64,000 nucleotides of DNA, from assembly GCA_023380935.1 (NCBI GenBank), contig JAMCST010000011.1, positions 62,001-126,000 on the forward strand, read 5' to 3'. Positions within the stretch are counted from its first letter, which is position 1, and the number at the start of each line of letters is the position of its first letter. Below are positions 59,236-64,000 of the stretch, piece after piece. The notes under the pieces were generated by a model. That model did not search any database. It saw nothing but the letters and a program-made list of their open reading frames with translations, and was not told the origin of the DNA. This DNA is from Patescibacteria group bacterium (lineage in GTDB: Bacteria > Patescibacteriota > Microgenomatia > UBA1406 > GWC2-37-13). Both the position numbers and the translations under genes were made by a program.

Positions 59236-59783
59236 GGTGAGTTTGGGGCGTTAATTAACTGATTAATCAATTTGGCAACTTCGGCCGGACGGGGAATGTT
59301 AATGTACTCGATATTCACCTCGGTACCGGCAGTCTGGATATAGACATCGCCGTAATTGAACAAAGAAGCGATAAACCCTCCCCCCTTGGAGGTTACATCC
59401 TCAATTTTATTGAGGTTGCTGTAGGTGACTTCCCGATAAATCAACGACGACAGGTCGACGTCCACTACTCTTTCGTTAGTGATGATACCGACATTGAAAT
59501 ACCAAGTTAGGAAATTTACCCATAAATAGCTGAAAATCACGGCAACCGCCAAACCATTGATAAAAACCACTTGGCTGGTGGTGAGAAAATTTACCATGAA
59601 GTAGTTGGCTCCGAACAGGGCCATCACAAACGCAAAAGCGTTGATGATCCAGTAAATTTGGGTTACCGGATGGGCCCGGATGACCAGGATTACCTGTTCG
59701 TTGTCGCTCTGGGCTTCGAATCTAACGTTCGGCCGGACACAGAAAGCGTGAAGTACGTGGTGAGAGCTCGCCTGAACGTCCAT
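59232..59783 (-). CDS. Membrane protein with bacterial PH domain (YdbS-like)
   Basis: This 183-residue protein has a short N-terminal part, two transmembrane helices (IYWIINAFAFVMALFGANYF, VVFINGLAVAVIFSYLWVNF) and a C-terminal bacterial PH (bPH_2) domain: WYFNVGIITNERVVDVDLS, EVTYSNLNKIEDVTSKGGGF and YGDVYIQTAGTEVNIEYINI. The order helices then PH domain is that of YdbS/YdbT proteins. TATAAT lies 8 nt before the ATG on the minus strand. Confidence 0.8.
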   Translation of the reverse strand: MDVQASSHHVLHAFCVRPNVRFEAQSDNEQVILVIRAHPVTQIYWIINAFAFVMALFGANYFMVNFLTTSQVVFINGLAVAVIFSYLWVNFLTWYFNVGIITNERVVDVDLSSLIYREVTYSNLNKIEDVTSKGGGFIASLFNYGDVYIQTAGTEVNIEYINIPRPAEVAKLINQLINAPNSP

Positions 59784-59827
59784 TAACCAATATTATATAC
59801 TATATAAGGACATAAACTAAACTTCGC

Positions 59828-59856
59828 TTGCTATTTATCCGCTTCTTCCATATAAT
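59828..59856 (+). promoter_or_regulatory. Promoter of the 5S rRNA gene
   Basis: TTGCTA (59828-59833), 17-nt spacer, TATAAT (59851-59856); predicted +1 near 59863, which coincides with the 5' end of the 5S terminal stem. Confidence 0.7.
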
Positions 59857-59861
59857 TAGCC

Positions 59862-59984
59862 TGTCCTGGTTACCGGAGCGACTTGGTCCCACCCTTTCCC
59901 ATCCCGAACAAGGTCGTGAAACGAGTCAGCGCCAATGATACTATCACGCTTAGCGTGAGGGGAAAGTAGGTCGTAGCCAGGACA
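59862..59984 (+). rRNA. rrf: 5S ribosomal RNA
   Basis: The terminal stem TGTCCTGG pairs with CCAGGACA. Loop-C landmark CCCATCCCGAAC is exact, followed by GTCAGCGCCAATGATACT and GGGGAAAGTAGGTCG, the universal loop E/helix V region. Helix IV carries TCACGC-TTA-GCGTGA. The 3' stem runs into a T-run (ATTTTTT) that can end transcription. No 16S, 23S or tRNA lies beside it, so this 5S is a separate transcription unit. Confidence 0.93.
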
Positions 59985-59988
59985 TTTT

Positions 59989-60579
59989 TTATTGGATTTG
60001 CGACTCCTTGAAATTAACTCCCGCCGGTAGGGTAAAACGGCCGTCGTCCACCGGGGTTTTTTGGCAGTGGGAAAACAACTGAGTCAAGGCGGCGCTGGCC
60101 GAACCCGAGTTCTCCTCGGGCAACCACTCACCGATTGCCGTTTGTATCACCGACTGATCGAGTAGACCGGTTTGCAGCAGACTATCCGCCAAGTCAACAT
60201 AAGTGGATAGACCGCAGATTTTTTCTCCGGTTTGATCAATCCACGAATAAAAACAGTCGCCCTGCAAAAGATAATGGTTGTCTTGATGTTCGGCGTAAAC
60301 CCGATGGTTTTTTATCCAGAGGGCCAGGCCGGCACTGCGACACTGCCACGGCCCGGTCAGGTTAATTGATGCTGCCGGGCTGGCCGGTGTTATCTCATCG
60401 GTCAGCGGCGCCGTGGTCGGCAAAGACTGCGTCGACGCCTGGCGCGGCGACGGAAAGGCGGGGCCGAAAAAATAGTGCCGGTAGGCCAGCAACAGCGCCA
60501 CGACCACCACCACACCCGGGACTACCACGACCCAACGGGAAAACGCGGAAAAAAACGGTGTCAGGTCTTTTTTGATCAT
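59989..60579 (-). CDS. Membrane-anchored extracytoplasmic protein, unrecognised
   Basis: This 196-residue protein is read from ATG 60579 (MIKKDLTPFFSAF); the in-frame extension upstream overlaps the DUF2130 gene and is Pro/Arg-rich, so I leave it out. One helix, WVVVVPGVVVVVALLLAY, is followed by a Ser/Thr/Pro linker and a small domain with four Cys (GPWQCRSAG, GDCFYSWID, GEKICGLSTY, FSHCQKT). No family recognised. It is convergent with the 5S gene. Confidence 0.55.
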   Translation of the reverse strand: MIKKDLTPFFSAFSRWVVVVPGVVVVVALLLAYRHYFFGPAFPSPRQASTQSLPTTAPLTDEITPASPAASINLTGPWQCRSAGLALWIKNHRVYAEHQDNHYLLQGDCFYSWIDQTGEKICGLSTYVDLADSLLQTGLLDQSVIQTAIGEWLPEENSGSASAALTQLFSHCQKTPVDDGRFTLPAGVNFKESQIQ

Positions 60580-60583
60580 AGGA

Positions 60584-61744
60584 TTAAAATAGGGTCTCGG
60601 ACGAGTCTGGTTTGGCGCCGGACGACAACTCCAGGCCGGATAACTCCGGCAGAGTTTTGCCGACAATGCCCTCGAGATCGCCGTGCATGCCGAGAATGTT
60701 GTTCAGGACGAGCTGAATATGTTTTTCCTGCCTGGCCCATTTTTTGGTAAACCAATCCTGTTCTTTTTTCAATTCGTCGCGCAGTTGCTGGTAGGCTTCG
60801 TAAATCGCCTCAACCCGCTGGCGAAATTCCACGCCGGTCAGGTAATTCCATAAGATCTCCTTTTTCTCCGTCTTTCCCACCAGCGCCTGCCTGACGCCGG
60901 CCACGCCGATCAATGAAGCGCGCACGGCCGTGGCCAGTCCCAACACCGAATCGTAATCACCCACCCAGATGTCGTGACGGAGGCCGAAGCGCTTGATCGG
61001 CGCCGGTAATGACTGGGAAATCAAAATCGCCACCTCGGCTTTCAGCGCCCGCTGGTCTTCTTTGAGTTTGGCGATCCAGCCTTCGCTCCAGGCTTTGGTC
61101 CGTTTCAACTCCCAGATGATTGAACCGCAGCGCCGGCCGGACGGGTTGATCACGGTCTGGACAATGTCGCCGCCGCGCGTTCCCTTGGCCACCGGCGTGA
61201 TCTGGTCGTAGGGAAAGGCCTGTCTGAGCAGCTGTTCCAACTCGAGCTCCAACACCTCTCCCTGGGTCTGCTGTGACCCTTGCTCGAGTTTGCGTTTCAA
61301 TTCGTCATTGGCTTTTAACGCCTCCTGCAGTTTTTTTTCATACTCGAGCTGTTTCAGACGATTGGCCTCATCCTGTCTTTTCCTTTCCTCTTCCCGGATC
61401 TTTTCCTGTTCGGCGACCAGTCTTTTTTCCATTTCCAGCGCTCTTTGCTCGTTGTCCTTCTTGAGCGCCCGGATTAACCGGTTAAGTTCGAGCAACTGTT
61501 CCTGAAGAGTATGGTTTTGCTTGCGTAGTTCTTCCAGTTCATTAGCCTTGTCTTTGAGTTGCAGTTCCATTTCCTTGGTGATTTTTTCCTTGAGGCTGAC
61601 GGCCAACTCCTGCTCTTTTTTTTGCACCGCCGCCACATATTTCTGCCGGTATTCCCGCTGGTATTTTTCCTGCACCTGATGAGACAGCGCTTCGGTCAAG
61701 GGAATCGGTTTCTTGCAATGGGGACAGATGATCTGATCGTGCAT
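60584..61744 (-). CDS. DUF2130 protein: zinc finger, coiled coil, nuclease-like domain
   Basis: This 386-residue protein begins with a zinc-binding CPHCKKPI, has a coiled coil of about 130 residues rich in Glu/Lys/Gln (YQREYRQKYVAAVQ...KRKLEQGSQQ), and then the DUF2130 domain: QGEVLELELEQLLRQAFPYD, KGTRGGDIVQTV and GSIIWELKRTKAWS. The D...E-x-K arrangement is that of PD-(D/E)xK nucleases, so it may be a DNA-processing enzyme; no activity is established for the family as far as I know. It starts 72 nt from the next upstream gene. Confidence 0.85.
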   Translation of the reverse strand: MHDQIICPHCKKPIPLTEALSHQVQEKYQREYRQKYVAAVQKKEQELAVSLKEKITKEMELQLKDKANELEELRKQNHTLQEQLLELNRLIRALKKDNEQRALEMEKRLVAEQEKIREEERKRQDEANRLKQLEYEKKLQEALKANDELKRKLEQGSQQTQGEVLELELEQLLRQAFPYDQITPVAKGTRGGDIVQTVINPSGRRCGSIIWELKRTKAWSEGWIAKLKEDQRALKAEVAILISQSLPAPIKRFGLRHDIWVGDYDSVLGLATAVRASLIGVAGVRQALVGKTEKKEILWNYLTGVEFRQRVEAIYEAYQQLRDELKKEQDWFTKKWARQEKHIQLVLNNILGMHGDLEGIVGKTLPELSGLELSSGAKPDSSETLF

Positions 61745-61816
61745 ATGCAGTAATTATACATCCTGATCCAACCGCCGTGTCGACTGACGCAGCTAGATTA
61801 ATTGGCGAAGACAAAA

Positions 61817-62281
61817 CTAGAATTTAAAGACTTTGAACCCTTCGCTTCCGTACAACGCTTCGTTGAATAATTTGATCAGCGTCGGTCTGATTCGGTAAAC
61901 CTTGGAGTTAATGACTTTATGGATTATGTTCTTCAGATTGACCACATCGGCCAGGCCCGGATTGACCCGATTCCACATCGAAACAATCGTCTTTAGCTTT
62001 GAACGGTTACTTTCTTCATTGACTTTCCCCTGAATTTGCAGGCCGATTTTTTTAGCGGTGACCTTTTGACTGGAGTCGGCAATATTTACCGCAACTTGAG
62101 AATTACGACGGGTATTTTGAATATGCGTAGTGGTGGATTCGCTGACAAAGAATAAATTAAAATCGTCATCCACCACATAATATACCGAGCACGACCAGAG
62201 GCCGGTTGGCCCGGTGGTCGTCAGCGTCATTAAACGCTGTGATCTAAGATAGTCCAGTAAAGTCTGTTTGTCTTGCGTCAT
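61817..62281 (-). CDS. Pyridoxamine 5'-phosphate oxidase-like FMN-binding protein
   Basis: This 154-residue split-barrel protein is read from ATG 62281 (MTQDKQTLLDYLRSQRLMTL). The FMN-fold pattern is LTTTGPTGLWSCSVYYVVDD, FNLFFVSESTTTHIQN and SQVAVNIADSS, followed by KIGLQIQGKV. Members reduce or bind diverse substrates; it is not PdxH itself, being short and without its C-terminal motif. A single base separates it from the mscL stop region upstream, so the two are probably co-transcribed. Confidence 0.78.
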   Translation of the reverse strand: MTQDKQTLLDYLRSQRLMTLTTTGPTGLWSCSVYYVVDDDFNLFFVSESTTTHIQNTRRNSQVAVNIADSSQKVTAKKIGLQIQGKVNEESNRSKLKTIVSMWNRVNPGLADVVNLKNIIHKVINSKVYRIRPTLIKLFNEALYGSEGFKVFKF

Positions 62282-62282
62282 A

Positions 62283-62588
62283 TTATGACGGTTTTTTCTT
62301 GTCCAGCTTGTCCAAACGTAACAACTTGACGCCGTAATAAACCACCAGAGCAATCACCAGAAAATCAATCAGGTTGCTGATAAAATTACCCACCATAAAT
62401 TTGGCCGGTCCCAGTTTAACGGTAGCCGTGTCCAGTCCTTTGGCCAATCCCAGTACCAACCCCAGAATCGGGTTGATCAAATCAGTGACTAAAGCGCTGA
62501 CTAGCTTGGCAACGGCGCCGCCCAGGATAAATCCAACCGCCAGACCGACCACGCCCTGTTCCCGGATAAAATGAATAAATCCTTTCAT
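62283..62588 (-). CDS. mscL: Large-conductance mechanosensitive channel
   Basis: This 101-residue protein has N-terminal amphipathic MKGFIHFIREQG, TM1 VVGLAVGFILGGAVAKLVSA with the glycine-packed pore, a short periplasmic loop, TM2 VGNFISNLIDFLVIALVVYY and a basic tail (LRLDKLDKKKPS). The cytoplasmic helix is shorter than in E. coli MscL (136 residues). It releases solutes at hypo-osmotic shock. It follows enolase on the same strand, 20 nt apart. Confidence 0.93.
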   Translation of the reverse strand: MKGFIHFIREQGVVGLAVGFILGGAVAKLVSALVTDLINPILGLVLGLAKGLDTATVKLGPAKFMVGNFISNLIDFLVIALVVYYGVKLLRLDKLDKKKPS

Positions 62589-62608
62589 TAACTATAACTA
62601 ACCACTTG

Positions 62609-63898
62609 TTAATCTAAAACAAACGGGAACTTCGGCATTAGCGCCCGCGTCTGCAGTTCGCGTTCGATCGTCATCAACCGGTTGTACTTGGCTACCCGTT
62701 CGCTGCGGCAGGGAGCTCCGGTTTTGATCTGTCCGGTCCCCATCGCCACCACCAAATCGGCGATAAAGCTGTCCTCGGTCTCGCCGCTGCGATGGGAAAC
62801 GACGGCGGTCATATGGTGTTGACGCGCCAGCAAAATCGCCTTGATCGTTTCGGTCAAGGTGCCGATCTGGTTCACCTTGATCAAAATCGAGTTGGTGGTG
62901 GACTCGGCAATGCCCCGCTGCAGGCGCTTGATGTTCGTGACGTAAAGATCGTCGCCGACGACCTGAATTTTTCCCTTGGTCCGGTTGGTCGTCTCGGCAA
63001 AGCCCGTCCAGTCATCCTGATCGAAAATATCCTCCAGGGAAATAATCGGATACCGCTTGAGCAGATCCTGATAAAACTCAACCAGCCCGAAACTATCAAC
63101 CACCCGGTGGTCCTTTTTCAGTTGATACTGGCCGTCACGGAAAAACTCCGAGGCGGCCGCGTCGATTCCCAGCTGTACGTCTTTGCCCGGTTGGTAACCG
63201 GCGGCTACCACTGCTTCGTTGATCAGGCCGAACGGCTCTTCGTTATTTGCCACGCGCGGGGCAAACCCGCCTTCGTCGCCGACGCTGATCGAATATCCTT
63301 TGCTCTTGAGGCGTTGTTTTAACTGCTGGTAGATTTCCGCTCCCATCTGGACTGCCTGACACACCGAAGTCGCTCCCACCGGAATCACCATAAACTCCTG
63401 AATGTCGGTGGCCCAGTCGGCGTGCTTTCCTCCGTTCATGATGTTGAACTGGGGAAACGGCATGGTATACCGACCGGAAAAATCCGGATTAAAACGGCTT
63501 AAATAGGCGTAAAGCGGTTGCTTCAAAGAGGCGGCGGCAGCACGCGCTACAGCCATGGAGACGGCCAAAATGGCGTTGGCTCCGAGACTGGCTTTGTTTG
63601 CCGTTCCGTCCAGTCCGATCATGGTTTCGTCAACCGCCCGCTGGTCTTGGACATCCAGTCCGATCAGGGCCGGAGCGATTTTTTGGTTGACGTTGGCGGC
63701 GGCCGTCAACACGCCCAAACCGCCGTAGCGTTTTTGGTCGCCGTCACGCAGTTCGACCGCTTCATACTTGCCGGTTGAGGCTCCGGAAGGCACGGCGGCC
63801 CAACCAACTGACTGGTCGTCCAACCCCACGGTGGCGGCCACGGTCGGATTACCGCGGCTGTCCAGAATTTCCTCGGCGTGAATCGCCCTGATTTTCAT
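62609..63898 (-). CDS. eno: Enolase
   Basis: Enolase interconverts 2-phosphoglycerate and phosphoenolpyruvate. The 429-residue protein has AEEILDSRGNPTV at the start, GANAILAVSMA, FNIMNGGKHADWATDIQEFM, VGDEGGFAP, the Mg2+ ligands in SLEDIFDQDDW and VVGDDLYVTN, the catalytic Lys in ILIKVNQIGTLTET and SHRSGETEDSFIADL. Typical length. A TATGAT lies 8 nt before the ATG. Confidence 0.97.
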   Translation of the reverse strand: MKIRAIHAEEILDSRGNPTVAATVGLDDQSVGWAAVPSGASTGKYEAVELRDGDQKRYGGLGVLTAAANVNQKIAPALIGLDVQDQRAVDETMIGLDGTANKASLGANAILAVSMAVARAAAASLKQPLYAYLSRFNPDFSGRYTMPFPQFNIMNGGKHADWATDIQEFMVIPVGATSVCQAVQMGAEIYQQLKQRLKSKGYSISVGDEGGFAPRVANNEEPFGLINEAVVAAGYQPGKDVQLGIDAAASEFFRDGQYQLKKDHRVVDSFGLVEFYQDLLKRYPIISLEDIFDQDDWTGFAETTNRTKGKIQVVGDDLYVTNIKRLQRGIAESTTNSILIKVNQIGTLTETIKAILLARQHHMTAVVSHRSGETEDSFIADLVVAMGTGQIKTGAPCRSERVAKYNRLMTIERELQTRALMPKFPFVLD

Positions 63899-63930
63899 AC
63901 GGTATAATCATAACAAATTATCGGCGGGGT

Positions 63931-63968
63931 TTGGTTCTAACCAACCTAACCAACCTGGCAGGTTGGTT
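63931..63968. repeat. GGTT/AACC palindromic cluster
   Basis: TTGGTT-CT-AACCAA (63931-63944) is followed by AACCAACCTG (63948-63957), a central G, and CAGGTTGGTT (63959-63968). The inner ACCTG-n-CAGGT is shared with the inverted repeat at 54849-54890. It lies upstream of enolase; the gene on the other side is outside the window. Confidence 0.65.
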
Positions 63969-64000
63969 AACGGGTTAATAGAAAACTCTCGAACAAGCGG

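Noticed and set aside
1-64000. Recoded UGA (Gly) as in SR1/Gracilibacteria
   Set aside because: TGA ends many genes with close neighbours (fusA, SLT-like, ATGA overlaps) and no core gene has an in-frame TGA.
1-64000. CRISPR array, insertion sequence, prophage
   Set aside because: No spaced repeat series, no transposase or integrase frame and no phage structural gene was seen; the island at 13-15.5 kb has only repeats and GIY-YIG genes.

Overview
The window looks like a chromosomal segment of a Candidate Phyla Radiation (Patescibacteria) bacterium, most likely of the Microgenomates side. This is inferred from gene content, not from a 16S gene. The clues are very tight packing with many ATGA/GTGA overlaps, almost no Shine-Dalgarno sequences, TrbC/VirB2-like 'T4SS pilin' proteins in several copies, a VirB6/TrbL-like membrane protein, an archaeal-type ATP-dependent DNA ligase and UMP kinase, a YYY-type membrane protein and lone GIY-YIG proteins. 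TGA is used as an ordinary stop, so the code is the standard bacterial one.

Layout. 0.2-10.7 kb (+): rpoB-rpoC-rpsL-rpsG-fusA behind a near-consensus promoter, then a small EamA-type transporter. 10.7-13 kb (-): housekeeping/repair genes (sigma region-4 protein, HhH-GPD glycosylase, secreted Cys-motif protein, NUDIX, MazG-like). 13.0-15.55 kb: an AT-rich accessory island with a SIR2-like gene between near-identical direct repeats, a GNAT, two GIY-YIG genes, tRNA-Ser(CGA) and a duplicated 5' half of that tRNA interrupted in its anticodon by a two-hairpin insert. 15.5-18 kb (-): recF and a UMP kinase-methyltransferase fusion with an attenuator-like leader. 18-32.5 kb: a type IV secretion-like cell-surface cluster (pilin-like proteins, M50-like membrane protease, a ClpC-like unfoldase carrying four extra repeats, two anchored peptidoglycan hydrolases, a VirB6/TrbL-like protein, a Cys-rich pilin fusion, a 1180-residue tail-anchored protein). 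32.5-36.4 kb (-): valS-rpmH-yidC-jag. 36.4-44.3 kb: envelope and DNA genes (YYY protein, EEP hydrolase, two GT2 enzymes, DNA ligase, Fic), with a compact convergent hairpin-RNA/48-aa-ORF unit at 38.6-38.95 kb. 44.3-54.8 kb (-): isoprenoid genes. 54.9-64 kb: ECF sigma factor with membrane proteins, DUF4340, a degenerate PP2C/propeller protein, a PH-domain protein, an isolated 5S rRNA, DUF2130, mscL and enolase.

The most notable locus is one 11-gene minus-strand run: ispH-dxr-yjbQ-ispD-ispF-ispE-ispG followed directly by a GHMP protein, mevalonate kinase, an IDI-like NUDIX protein and mvaD. It joins nearly the whole MEP pathway (dxs not seen) to the lower mevalonate pathway; uppS, which consumes the C5 units for cell-wall lipid carrier, lies just beyond. 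Other strong leads are the Clp unfoldase with repeats at the usual ClpP-docking loop, the tRNA-Ser/GIY-YIG element, the kinase-methyltransferase fusion, and a recurring promoter geometry (-10 box 5-8 nt before ATG) that implies leaderless mRNAs for many first genes.
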